This document shows positions 11,170 to 22,865 of a stretch of DNA of 64,000 bases, piece after piece. Below the pieces are notes generated by a model. It worked only from the letters and a program-made list of their open reading frames with translations, did not search any database and was not told where the DNA came from. Made by a program: the position numbers and the translations under genes. The stretch covers positions 558,001 to 622,000 of the forward strand of contig JAFFSR010000344.1 of NCBI GenBank assembly GCA_017163975.1, read 5' to 3'. The DNA comes from Anastatus disparis. Taxonomy: Eukaryota; Arthropoda; Insecta; Hymenoptera; Eupelmidae. The stretch's first letter is position 1. Every line of letters begins with the position of its first letter.

Positions 11170-11796
11170 AACTATAAAGAAAATTATCCAAGAAAATGCT
11201 GTAGATAGTATTCGTTTATTTGAAAATAACCTATTGAAATTTATGATTCATTTCGCTATCATTTGACATCAATATCAGAAATTTAAAGAATTAAAATGAA
11301 ATTTATCATCGTCAGATTTGTTATTGCATATTGACTTGGCTAAGAATTATAGTTGCAAATATGGTAGAGAGCCCCAATCTGTCCACTTCGGTGCGTCACG
11401 AGAGCAAGTAAACTTGCACACAGGAGTTTTATATTACAGCGATTGTCGCACATATTATACCGATTTTGACAAAACATTTAAACGAAAATTCTAAAATTTT
11501 CAACTTACATTTTATAAGTGACTCTCCATCGACGCAGTATGGAAATAAAAATACATTTTATTTGGTTACAACGTACATATCTACAACGTTCTTGCAAATA
11601 AAAAGTATTACTTGAAATTTTTCGGAAGTCGGACACGGTAAAAGTGCTGCCGATAGTGTAGGTTCTGCTATAAAATTAACTTGTTGTAGAGCATTAGCTC
11701 ATGGTGTTGATACACCTGACTTACAAGTAATGCTGAAAATTTTAAAGTCTAATACAAAAAATGTATTCGTTGATATAGTGGAACCTAAAAATATTG

Positions 11797-12027
11797 CCCT
11801 TATGAAAAAATCCTGTAAGACATCCTGCAGGATAATCTCGCAGGACTTTCGCGCAAAATGCATGCAGGATGTCCTGCAGAATATCCTACAAGATGTCCTA
11901 CAGGATATCGTACAGGATGTTCTATAGGATGTCCTACAGGATATTCTACAGGATGTCATACAGGATGTCATATAGGATGCCCTACAGGATATCCTGCAGG
12001 ATGTCCTACAGGATTTTTTCATAAGGG
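11797..12027. mobile_element. Palindromic 12-bp array bounded by 21-bp perfect inverted repeats
   Basis: The ends 11797-11817 and 12007-12027 are exact reverse complements (CCCTTATGAAAAAATCCTGT and its mate). Between them lie about 15 copies of a 12-bp unit like AGGATGTCCTAC, each itself nearly palindromic. It interrupts the transposase relic. Small open frames rich in CPTGCPTGY on both strands are period artefacts, not cysteine-rich peptides. Confidence 0.8.
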
Positions 12028-12299
12028 TGCAGAAATAGAAAAAATTCTTTGGAACATCTAAGAGCATTTAAAGGTACAATGCAAGTACATCAGTGGACTT
12101 AGCAGAAGAAAAATGAAAATGTAATATTTATTAATAGTAGGAGCTGTTACGATTGTCCACGTGGGGAGAAGTGTGAACATTTTTCTATCGGAAAACCATG
12201 GAGCATTACAAATCAGCAAATTGTTGTTTTAAAAACTGTAAAAAGAGTTGTTAAGTCTAAAAAAAATATTAATTTAAAAAAATCGGAGGTTAAAATTTA

Positions 12300-13635
12300 A
12301 AAAAAAAGAAATAAATATTAAAAAGTATTTTTCACTTCAATTTTGAAATAATGTTTGCTATTAAAATATTAGTTGTAATTATTATTAATTTGAAATAATG
12401 TTTGTAATTATTAAGTTGAAATGTTTGTAATTAAAATTATGTTCGTAGTTATTATAAATTATGTTAACAATTAATAAATATTAGTATATTTATATAAAAT
12501 AATCTGAATTGTGTTTTCATTTGTTTTTACTTTATAATATGCTTACTTGATTAAAATATTAAACACAATTAAAGATTATCGGCATATTATCGGTGTATTA
12601 CATCGTCGGAGTGGACTTATGTCCACTCTGTCGATACATTCATGAGATAAATAAGATTTAAGCTTGGTCAGCATTCTATTCGGTTTTTTTGAAAGATATT
12701 TAAACTTTATATACAAAAATAATGTCCATTTTGAAACTTTGCAAGAAAAATTTTTTGCTACCCCAAATTTGCCTCTATTACGAAAAATGATTATATATTC
12801 TTTAAAATGCTCTTAACAAAAGATATAAAAATGAAGCTATTATAAGATAAAGAAATACTTTTTTGTTCGGTTGCAGAAACGATTCTGTTGTAGGTTGGCT
12901 AGTTCGTCGAGCTTCTGGAGTCCTGGAGGATTGCTCCGGAGCGATAAACTTAGTGTATCGATGCATACTATCTTTGTTTAGCATTGATTTCATATCTTCT
13001 GTCTCTGTGATACAGAGTTGTGCAATTTTCTAGAGCAACCCCCCAGGTATTGGGCGTTGCCCCAAAAAGCGACGAGTTAAGTAAATTTTGATAGAAGGGT
13101 GAGACATCTCCTACGCTTTTCAAGAACGAATAGAAAAGCTTATAAATTTTTCTTGATTAGAAGGTGGCATGTCTCTTCTTTCCCTCTTACACAACGCTTT
13201 TTTTCTGATGTTTGTTTGTTTCTTTAAAACATGAGTATCAAACCTTCTTAAAACGAATAGGTTTATTAGGACCCTTAAAAGGACAGTTTTTCCTCTTCGA
13301 GGTTTACAAATATTATTCATTACTTTGAGTGACCAGAAAAACTAAAGTGTTACTATGTGCGAAACTAGCTAAATAAAAGATTAAATAAAAAAAATAAGAG
13401 AATGTTTCATGTGTTGTCGACGGATGACAATAATGCAGTTGACAAAAATATAATAAACGTCGAAGACATTTATTTCTTCAAGCAGATTTTTCTTTCCTTA
13501 CTAAAATGTATCAAAGATTATTTTTAGTCATTAAAGTTCGTCTACGCATGTACGTTAACAGCCTATACTATTATATTCGAGTATAAGAAACCTTTCTTTA
13601 TTTTTTTTATTACTTTATTTATATTTATAACATGC
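12300..13635. other. AT-rich spacer, no gene seen
   Basis: No supported coding region. A short hairpin GAGTGGAC-TTAT-GTCCACTC lies at 12609-12628. It may include the 3' end of the preceding DNA transposon. Confidence 0.4.
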
Positions 13636-13928
13636 TTTTGAGATTATTTTAGTTAGCAGAGCTGAGGATGCACTCAATGAAACACACATTTAAGTATAAA
13701 GTTAATAAAGTTTATTTATTTATATACACTCAACAGAAAGTCACTTGTCGGATATAAAATATTAAAGTAAACACTCGTTCAAAAACTGGCCTTGCATTCA
13801 CGCGCGCGTCTCCATAAGAACTGATAAAGTGTATGCGGCTAGATAGTAGAGAAGGGACGCTTAGAGGGCGCTAGCGTCTCTGGCAATATAACTAAAAACC
13901 AGCTAAGGATGTGCGCCTATTCTCAACA
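13636..13928 (-). repeat. 3' LTR of Copia LARD
   Basis: 293 bp, TTTTGAGA...TCTCAACA as written on the plus strand, 292/293 identical to the right copy. It contains a CGCGCGCG stretch and a TTATTTATTTATATA segment. Confidence 0.9.
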
Positions 13929-13940
13929 CTCCCTCCCGCA
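13929..13940 (-). other. Polypurine tract of Copia LARD
   Basis: Reads TGCGGGAGGGAG on the element sense strand, directly abutting the 3' LTR. It is the expected plus-strand primer position. Confidence 0.65.
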
Positions 13941-15520
13941 CATCTTCAGTTAAATAAATTAAATTGAATTAAAAGGGCATGATAAAGGCTCACGGATGAG
14001 CAGTATCCTTAACAGTTAGGGCCTGCAACAGAAGAAAATAATATAACTTCACTCATTAATTTTTATGCAACTCGAAAGTCAAAGGCTCAGTTAAAATATC
14101 GACAATCTGATATTTTAAGCCAATCTCTGTCTTTAATTAACTCGTGAAATATTCGTTTCCATATTAACTCTGTCTGAGTACTCGTTTGGTTATACAATAA
14201 TCAGGATACCATTGGGGTAAACTCATTTCTTAATACTCATTTATAGTAAAACTCCTTTTACACTCGAGATAAGTTGTATAAGGAAATCAGTTCTTGATTT
14301 CAATTACTTATCAATACATATTTTACCTGATAGGTGAGTGAAATACACAATTTCCTTTTTATCCGCATATGCAGAAAAGACTTTGAATAATTTCACAGCA
14401 TATTTGCTTGTCTTTAAATATCCCTTTAATCTTTGAAGTTCGTATCAGTGAAACCTTGAAAATCATCGCGTTTTTCAAGATACTACAAAACTTTGAGTTT
14501 TGTTCTCTTTAGATATTTGGATACTCGTTTAATCTTATTTTATTCTCGTTAAGTTGACTTTCTTTGATGCCAACGCAAAACATTCTCGGTGTATGTAATG
14601 TATGATCTACAAGAGTTTGTCAGATCTAACATAGTACCAACAGTTTCTATATAAGATCTCTTATTACTGTTCTCAAATATCTTACAGTATTAAATTTCTC
14701 GTTTGCCCCGTGATCTTTTTCTACTCAGTTTTTCACTTGATTTGTGACCATCAATATTCTTTTCGGGTACTTTTCCTCAAAATTGAATTTAATTAGCATT
14801 TCTATAATACAGTTTCCTCGTTAAATTTTCAAGACTTTCGCTCGTTTGTATCGTTAAATTTATATTTCCTAGAAAATTTTATATTCTCCAATGTTAGATA
14901 TTTCAAACTCCTTTAACAATTCTTTTTCTTATTTCTTCCAGTTTAATAATATCGAATATGAATGTAACATAATTCGTAAGTAACACCAAAACTCGATAGT
15001 CAACAATCATTTACTCAAGTAGATTTACATGGCTCGTTGTGAGGTTATAAATCTGTTCTGATAGCAGTTACTCAAAAACTATCATTTTAGAGTTTATGAA
15101 ATTTCAGTTCATTCAAGACTCACTCCAGTTTATATATTTTATCTTGTTTCAACAGAACAGTATACTTCTTTAGAAATCTCCATGAATATTTCACTCCTAA
15201 GCAGGTCGTTCAAGGGTACTGTTTTTACATCCTTTAAAATACTTCCTTATTCAATCAGTTAGCTATAGTTAGCACGGCTTTGATTAACAATATTCGTGAC
15301 ACATGTATGTGTAACTCGTATATATATTTTTAGATCTCCTTATGAAAAGTCCAAGCTCATACTTGAAATCAACATATAATTGTCTTTTCTTTAGAACCTA
15401 TCAATTTAAACTCCTTTTCATTCCGTGTAATTATTTTATCTATCATCCTTTAGACATTATTTTTATATAGTATAAAAATTAACTCGTAGTATTAACAAAC
15501 CTATTAAGTTTTTCTCCAGC

Positions 15521-15521
<1 letters not shown>

Positions 15522-15555
<34 letters not shown>
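15522..15555. repeat. T34 homopolymer
   Basis: 34 uninterrupted T on the plus strand inside the LARD interior. A second T-rich run follows at 15714-15735. The Lys-rich minus-strand frame crossing both is an artefact. Confidence 0.9.
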
Positions 15556-15556
<1 letters not shown>

Positions 15557-18500
15557 ACATCAGATCTTAATGCTATCTGATATATAACATGATCATCATC
15601 CATCTCAGTCAGCAATGCATAAAGTTGTTTTCTCTGTTTTGGCAGTAACAGTCTCTTTATACTTCCTCTTTTCTTTAACGCTCCCTCCGTTTTGATATCT
15701 CTATTTGTATCCTTTTTTTCTTTTTTTTTTTTTTTCAACTCCATAGTTTATACTTCCAGATCGCCTTCATATTTCAACTATTTAATGTTCATCGTTTATA
15801 TTTGTTAGCAAACACATGTTTTTCGTTAAATGTATATCTTGATTGTCGTAAATCTTCCTTTCTCTGATTTTAATAGAATTCATTCTGTTTCCTCAAAACC
15901 TACCGATATCATTCCTTTTCTATACTCCTGAATTTAAGACCAATTTTCCTCAGCATCTTCGTACAAGTTAAACATTTAAAACGTTCAATGTGTTATATCA
16001 AACTCGTAATTAGGATTAAGTTTTTCTAGACGTGACAGCAAATCGTTGGAGGTATGTAACAACCTGTTATTTGCGAACACAGCAGATTCCAGAGCCACAT
16101 TGCCCATGCTTTCCGATATTTTAAAATTATAATCCTTGATATATTTATAAGTTCTCTGTAACTCCTTAAATCATTTAAGAAAAATGTCTTATCCATATCA
16201 AATCATCGTTCTTCTGTTAAGAGAAGTTATCTCGATATTCTCTGCAGACATGATTTCAAAATCTATCCTTTTAATTTCTATTGCCTCCTTTATAACACTT
16301 ATTATTTTCACTATAGTGTCATTGAAATTTGAGTATAACTTAGCGCTTACGCATCTATACTCATTTCCTACAATTTTTATTATTTTCACTCATTTCTTCT
16401 TTATCTCTTGTAATTAAGTATGTTGTAGTTTGTTAAGATTGTATACTTATTATCAATCTTTTCTCCGAACACAAATTCTATTAATCCATAGAATTTTATA
16501 TTTGTACTCCAGTAATAAACATTTTATTTGACACATGACCACGTACATATCAATTGTCTCGTTATTTAAATATATACACAAGTACTGGTCCGTAAACTTT
16601 GACTTATGTAATAAATTATCTGTAGAGCATCTGCATAAAGGTATTATTTGATAAGATAAATTTTATATTGGTCAGCAGTGCCTAAACTCGTATTTACTCC
16701 CTCCGATCCTAAGTTCACGATGTTGTTTTGTTAACAAACTTAATCTCGTGAATATTCTCGTTAGAAATTTAAAATTAATTACAAACTCGTTAATTAATAT
16801 CTCACATCAGAGTCAGCGAGAATTTTGACTTAATTTAAAACAGTCATTGATTATTTTCACGTTGTTTTAAATCGATTTTAATTTCAAGATCTTAAACTCA
16901 TTTTTTTTCTTTTTGATTTTAAGTTTTCATCGTTTCCATTGTAAGTCTTTTCTCTTACTCTTGGCTCCCAATTTTAAATCGTTGATATTTTTCTTAGTAT
17001 TTCTCGTTTTGCTAAATCTCGTGATGTTTCTACTTTTGTTATTAAATTTAACTCGTTTCATTGAAATTTCGTTACTCGTTTTACTTATCCTCCCTTTAAT
17101 AATTTTCAAGAATTAATTAACAATGTTGCGTTAACAATTTCATTTAAATTTATTTTTATATTTTCTTTATTTTTCTCGTCTTTTACGTTTTGAATAATCC
17201 TTTTCTGTATAATTGGTCATCCAGTTGCTCTTGTAACACAATGAAAATTGTTAACTAATTACTGTATACATATAAGTATCAACTATGAAAATCGATAGAA
17301 TCTAAGTCCTTTAATCTGTAGTCTTAGCTGCTGTTACGTTGCTCGTCATGCATTCCAATCAGTTTTTGGTATTTCCGATATATTTATCAATTAGCCATTT
17401 TACCTTTGATACTTATTTTAATTCCTTTTTGACTTGTAAAATTAATCCAAAATATACTCGTTAATTTTTTTCTCAGATTATATAGTGAACTATAAAATTA
17501 TTTCTTTATAATCGCTGAAAAAGTATTTCTTTTTCATAATCCTATTTCTTCATTTATTTTAAAAACTCCTTATGGTAATCAGTGTCTATGTAGTTAATAA
17601 TAATATCTCATGTTCGAACTGTATGATTTTCTACGACACTCTCCTTTAAATCATTTTTGAGCCGATGAGCCCATGCATCGATATAAGACGATACATGAAG
17701 TAATGTATTTCTATTAATTTGATCAATTGAAAATTAATTCTTATTGATCTCATCGATCTTATTGATCAATTCACGAGAAACAGATCTATTGATCAATTTT
17801 TGTTTTAAAAAAAACTCCTTTAATTGTACTATAACGTTACAAGAATCGTACGTTAAGTTACTCTCGTTAAAGACTTTTATTCTGCTAGCACAAGCAGAGT
17901 TGTTTTCGATTTTTCAACTCGTTTAGTATCGATCTCCATAGAATTACAATAAATCGTACTAAATCAAACTCGGTTATCTCGTTATCAGATTTTCAATACT
18001 ATTCTTATTTATGAAAGTATTTCATAAGAATTTATTATCAAATACGTCAATCTGAATTTTCAAGTTTTTGGACTCGTTATACATAGTTGCCTTTGTTTTC
18101 TCCGCCTCCTTGCGACCAGCCTCAATTTAGTTCAATTTTAGATTACGACTTCTTTGCAGATGCCTCCTTTTCGAATACATAAACTTGAACCATGAAGGTG
18201 GCCATTTGATCCTTGATTTCTACAAAAGAATCGAAAATAAGACAGTTTTTATCGTTAATATTAACTTCGTTATGCACTCGTTTAGACAATGTTTCATTTT
18301 CATTTAAGAGAACTTCGAATTTGATAATGGCAATTTTCTATATATATTAAATTTCAATTTCTGTGGATCCTTTTCACATAGGAATAGTTGCCTGATTTAT
18401 ATCTTAGTTTACAATTAAAAACTGGTTATATACATCGTTTACCTTTTGGTCTTCGTTTCTCTTTGCGTCGTTGTTTGGTCTCGTTTTACTCCTTTATTCT

Positions 18501-20283
18501 CTCGTTCCGTTCTTCGTTCTATTCTTCATTTTCTCGTATCATTCCTCGTTCAATTCCTCATTTTCTCGTATCGCAGCTGCGTCTCGTTTTGAATAGGTCA
18601 CGGCAGTAAGATACATAGAATGACAGACCCTTTTCTCGTTCCTAGGTAATTTCTCTCGTAAGTGCTGCCATCTACTCGTTAGGTATGAACTCCTTTCCTG
18701 TCAATCAGTTATACAGTTAGAAATTCAGATATCACTGAACACAAGTACTATCTAAATTTAAACTGAAACTAAAATTTATTTAACTATGTATTCGTTATTC
18801 ATCGTATTTAGCATAACTCTATTTAATAAATTTCACTGTCAAGACTCTGACATGCTGAACGCAAGCTTGTCAAACTCAGAACAGTTGAGATTTTTATTTG
18901 CATTATAAAGATTCTGATACGCTGGACACAAACATTATCAGTCTTTAAATGGTTGTAATTTTTAATTTCGTTGTTAAGATTCTAATATACGGAACACTAG
19001 TATGATCAGTATCAAAACAACTGCAATTAAGTTAATTGTTAAGATTCTGGCATACCGAACACAAGTATGCAGTTTCAAAACGATCAAGATGATTGCTAAT
19101 TTTAATTTTAATATAACAAACTCGAACTCGGTTACATTTCGTTTTAAAGTGGGCGCTGTTATATATTTTAATGATTTAAGCATAATTGCTTAAATGTGTA
19201 AATTAAAATTATTTACAGCGCCACTGCCGACCTTTATGTTAACATTTCTGTTTTTAAAAATCACGTGAAAATATTATTTTAATTTTTATTTAATTTAGTT
19301 ATATGTATATGAAATACATATTATGAAATAAAAAATACTTGTATATAATGTATTTACAAATATCTACACATGTACTTAAGGTTTAGACTTGGCCAGAGTC
19401 CATCGTAAATATTGCTTTTTCGTTCTCGTCTGAGCAACGATTTTCTCGTTACTGCCATACTACTCCTTAGATTAAACAAAACTTCTAATAAAAGATTTTT
19501 ATGTCTCGTTCTCGTTCTGTATATGAATTTAATAATTATTCATTTACATTTATGTGTATACATATACACGCATATATACGTATACATATGTACACTCGTA
19601 CGTAAGTTCATATCTCGTATTCATTTACTGCTTATATTCGTGTCTGTACACATATAAGTTACAAACTCCTCGTATATACGTATATACTCGTCGCTCTCAT
19701 ATAAGTGACATAGTTATAGATTTATTTTGCACTGGTTTATTTTAATTTAATTTATTTCACCACTCTATTTGTAATTTAATTTATTTTATATTAAATTTGG
19801 CATGCATTTGGCAGACCTCGTTTGATTATATGTTTGTGCGTTTTTATATGCTATATGGCGTCCCATAACTATCATACAGCACACATATACAACTCATTCC
19901 TTACATCCCTCTCGTTCATCGTTATAGTCTCCATTTGCATTTCTTGTTTCTCGTTTCTTACTCGTGGCGACAAGTTCGTCGTGGCATCGTTCATCGCGAG
20001 CTTCTCTTTATGCGCCATCTTTCTTTCACGCGTGCGTGCTCTCTGTCTCTCGTTCGTCTCATCGTTTCTTAGTAAACCACATTCGTTAATTCTTTTTCTC
20101 GTACTGACTCCTTTCTTCTTTTCTCCTTTTCCTCTGCTACAACTAACCCATGTTAGTCTATATGAAAAGGACAAGAGATGAGAGAGCAGCATGGAGCCTT
20201 TTTTATTTTTCTTTTAGATAAAAGTTGCAGATGCAACTATAAGAAAAACAAAAATACTCCTTAAATTTATTCGCTACATCAAA

Positions 20284-20511
20284 TCACAAAAACTCGCACA
20301 TGCAGCGACCGCAGGATGCCTCTCGACTGTCGTCCATTCCTTGCTTTACTCGCGAGAACACAAGGAACGCTTTTTCACTTTTCAACACCTTACCTAGTAG
20401 TTGTTGTTGAGGTTCTTTTTCGCCATCCTCACTCAGCGCAGTAAAAGCTTGCTGGTGAAAATACTTTTCGCCATCTTCGCACAGCGCAGTTGAAGCTTGC
20501 TGGGCTACCAT
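20284..20511 (-). CDS. Possible short leader ORF of the Copia LARD (75 aa)
   Basis: It is the only frame at the position where gag would start. Its ATG at 20509-20511 lies inside the primer-binding-like site. It has two 16-residue tandem repeats (QQASTALCEDGEKYFH and QQAFTALSEDGEKEPQ), then a basic and Cys-containing tail. A donor-like CTAGGTAAGG lies within it. No similarity to Gag was seen. It may be a genuine small protein, a captured fragment, or chance. Confidence 0.3.
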   Translation of the reverse strand: MVAQQASTALCEDGEKYFHQQAFTALSEDGEKEPQQQLLGKVLKSEKAFLVFSRVKQGMDDSREASCGRCMCEFL

Positions 20512-20515
20512 AACC
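20502..20515 (-). other. Primer-binding site of Copia LARD
   Basis: Immediately inside the 5' LTR the sense strand reads GGTTATGGTAGCCCAG. This is the Copia-B site GGTTATGGGCCCAG with a two-base difference. Copia elements prime from a half initiator-Met tRNA. Confidence 0.6.
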
Positions 20516-20808
20516 TTTTGAGATTATTTTAGTTAGCAGAGCTGAGGATGCACTCAATGAAACACACATTTAAGTATAAAGTTAATAAAGTTTATTTATT
20601 TATATACACTCAACAGAAAGTCACTTGTCGGATATAAAATATTAAAGTAAACACTCGTTCAAAAACTGGCCTTGCATTCACGCGCGCGTCTCCATAAGAA
20701 CTGATAAAGTGTATGCGGCTAGATAGTAGAGAAGGGACGTTTAGAGGGCGCTAGCGTCTCTGGCAATATAACTAAAAACCAGCTAAGGATGTGCGCCTAT
20801 TCTCAACA
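20516..20808 (-). repeat. 5' LTR of Copia LARD
   Basis: 293 bp; differs from the 3' LTR only by T for C in GGGACGYTTAGAG. Because LTRs are identical at insertion, this marks a recent event. Confidence 0.9.
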
Positions 20809-21088
20809 CATACACTTTTGAGTGGAGGTTTGAATATAATTTATAAGAGTTTCTTTTCTGATTTTAACGTTAGGTTTTGTAATATGTTTTCCAAAATATA
20901 TTTTAAGTACGTAAAGTCCCTATTGAAAAAAACACGTGTTCTTTTCACGTGTTAGAAGACACGTAAAAAAAGCACGTGAAAATAACACTTGTTCCAAACA
21001 TGTTAATTTTGCATGTTTTTTCAAGTCATTTTTTCACGCGTTTTTTTTCTGTGTTTTTATCAGGTATTTTTTCACATATTTTTGCTGA

Positions 21089-21624
21089 CGTAAAATTTTG
21101 TGAAAAATTCTTGCCTATTAAAAAAAACACGTATTTTTACACTTGTTTTTTACATGTAAAATTTTCGGGTTTTTTCATATATTTTGTCATTTTTTCACGT
21201 GTTTTGTACACATGTGTTTTGTATATTTTTTCATATTAAGAGCTACACATTTTTCATTAATGAACTTTTTATTTCTATTAGAATAAAAATGTCTTATAAG
21301 GAATATTTATAATACTTTATTTCGATCGACCTAGGTTAAACACAAAAACAACATATATAAGACTTGGAGCGCTCAATCGCTTCGCCCACTTGCCATCGGA
21401 GGCGTTGCCGCGCCCCTTGATACTCCTAGCTTTCAATATGAAAAAATATACAAAACACATGAGTACAAAACACGTGAAAAAATGACAAAATACATGAAAA
21501 AACCCGAAAATTTCACATGTAAAAACCACGTGTAAGAAATACGTGTTTTTTAAATGTGTTATTTACACGTACAAAAAACGCGTGTTTTTTTCCAATAGGC
21601 AAGAATTTTTCACAAAATTTTACG
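21089..21624. mobile_element. Foldback element rich in CACGTG
   Basis: The arms 21089-21236 and about 21435-21624 are reverse complements, starting CGTAAAATTTTGTGAAAAAT and carrying repeated ACACGTG or ACATGT motifs, around a loop of about 200 bp. The left flank 20930-21060 carries further diverged CACGTG repeats, so the arm may be longer. It is non-coding. Confidence 0.75.
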
Positions 21625-21639
21625 CATGGAGTATTATTA

Positions 21640-22245
21640 AGGAGACCCAACTGTAATAAGTGTCAACGCAAAAAATGACATACTATTTATCGTCGATAAT
21701 AGTGATGCTCGCTTGCCGGAGCGAGTTTAATTAAGGAGTTACAGCGCCTTTATACCGGACTCGATGCGAACATGTCTGTATAGAATATTTGATTGCGTCA
21801 CACGCATCGAAATATGAAAAACAAAAATGACAATAAATAGTTTAAATACGAAAAGGTCCTTAATTAACGTAAATTAGGTAATAATTAATTTTTTATTTAG
21901 ATTTTTAGTGAATTTATATGCCTTTTTGCGTTCATCTAAAATCTTTAAGCAGATGATCATATGTGACATTTGAACAATTTTATATGTAATCCTCATTAGC
22001 TGTAGGGTCAGCGACTATGCTTTTTGCCCAGATAATCTGCGTTCAAATCTCGCTTGCATTAATTTTTTTTTTCTTTTTTTTCATTTTTTCAAACTATAAG
22101 TAAGACTTTATTTTCCTTATTTTAATTTAATTTTGCCATTTTAATAATGATTATAAATTAATGTATATTTTAAAGAATAGTGCAAAAAAAAAAAAAAATT
22201 ATAAACTGCTTATTATTAATGCAATAGAAACTGTTAGCTTAAGAG

Positions 22246-22280
<35 letters not shown>

Positions 22281-22865
22281 TAATTATTTCAATAATAGCC
22301 CGACGCATGCTTTTTAATATTGAAAAAATCCTTTGACATAAAAAAAAATATTCAAAACAAAACTGGCCGACTTTTTATTTGTAATGTCTTAATAAAATTA
22401 ACATAAAATACGCAAATGTTAATTCGTTTTGACGATCCGTTAATTCATTAGTGAATTGGTTATGATATAAATTCAATCATTGTATAAAAATTAAATGCAC
22501 ATAATAAAATCCTTTCTCGGTTATCTTTAGTTATTTTTTATTACAGTTTGTTTTAGAATAAAATTTTAAATGTTAAAATATTAAAATATATATAGTGCTA
22601 TATACACTCGATAGACACTGATTCGCGACCCCCTTTTCGAATATCTGCAACGTTATCCGTATGAGTTCATATTATAATAATATGAGAAATTCCAAAAATA
22701 TTATATATTTAATATTACTATTGCTATTGCGATTCCCTTCAAATAATAATATAAATTTATTATGAACCTCCAAATTGTCTTGATTCAAACGTGCTGTCAG
22801 AAGATATTCGAAAGCGCACTCGCTAATTAAAAATTCTGAAATTCCTAATGTGGCATGTAATGTAA
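21640..22865. other. AT-rich spacer with (TA)n, no gene seen
   Basis: It contains a (TA)15 run at about 22248-22277 and poly-A/T tracts. A weak tRNA-like stretch at about 21997-22065 is discussed under rejected items. Nothing else is supported. Confidence 0.4.

Larger units (their letters stand above)
8690..12290 (+). pseudogene. Decayed DDE-type transposase of unclassified family
   Basis: The protein can be followed almost end to end. A Lys/Glu-rich basic N-terminus (EKYREKQREYKPKRREK, about 8865) is followed by a coiled-coil-like stretch, VVSFFVQDDVSYIVPGK near 9430, and FSTFCKLRPYFVIAPK...RETCLC near 9600-9670. Then come CCD...ECVSCK near 9770-9820, HIDLAKNYSCKYGREPQS near 11325, HFGASREQ, SDSPSTQYGNKNTFYLV near 11520, and GHGKSAADSVGSAIK near 11625. 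The spaced Asp residues of HIDL and SDSP and the HGK-D segment are the likely catalytic region. I recognise this layout from multicopy insect and fish proteins but cannot name the superfamily. It is broken by stops, by a LINE at 9947-11169 and by a palindromic array at 11797-12027; the frame resumes cleanly after both. Confidence 0.7.
13636..20808 (-). mobile_element. Copia-type LARD (large non-coding LTR element), very young
   Basis: Two 293-bp LTRs that differ at one position (C/T near 13860 and 20740) enclose a 6.6-kb interior. On the minus strand the LTR starts TGTTGAGAATAGG. A primer-binding-like site GGTTATGG-TA-GCCCAG follows the 5' LTR (right side), and a purine-rich tract GTGCGGGAGGGAG precedes the 3' LTR (left side). 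The flanks CATGC and CATAC match at 4 of 5 bases, a near target-site duplication. The interior has no frame above about 120 codons and no gag, protease, RT or integrase motif, so it must be mobilised in trans. It is packed with CTCGTT/CTCCTT on the plus strand (AACGAG/AAGGAG in the element's sense). Confidence 0.85.

Noticed and set aside
11858..12061. Cysteine-rich CPTGCPTGY frame that might suggest a disulfide peptide
   Set aside because: Generated by a 12-bp palindromic tandem repeat; both strands give similar frames and there is no signal peptide.
15463..15744. 93-codon Lys-rich minus-strand frame
   Set aside because: Created by poly-T runs in the non-coding LARD interior.
19822..20192. 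Frames of 119 and 106 codons on opposite strands near the LARD 5' end
   Set aside because: They overlap each other and follow the TCTCGTT-rich composition; no Gag motif.
21997..22065. tRNA-like stretch with TAGCTGTAGGG and GTTCAAATC followed by a T-run
   Set aside because: Box spacing is tolerable but the acceptor and T-arm stems do not pair well; not enough for a tRNA or SINE call.
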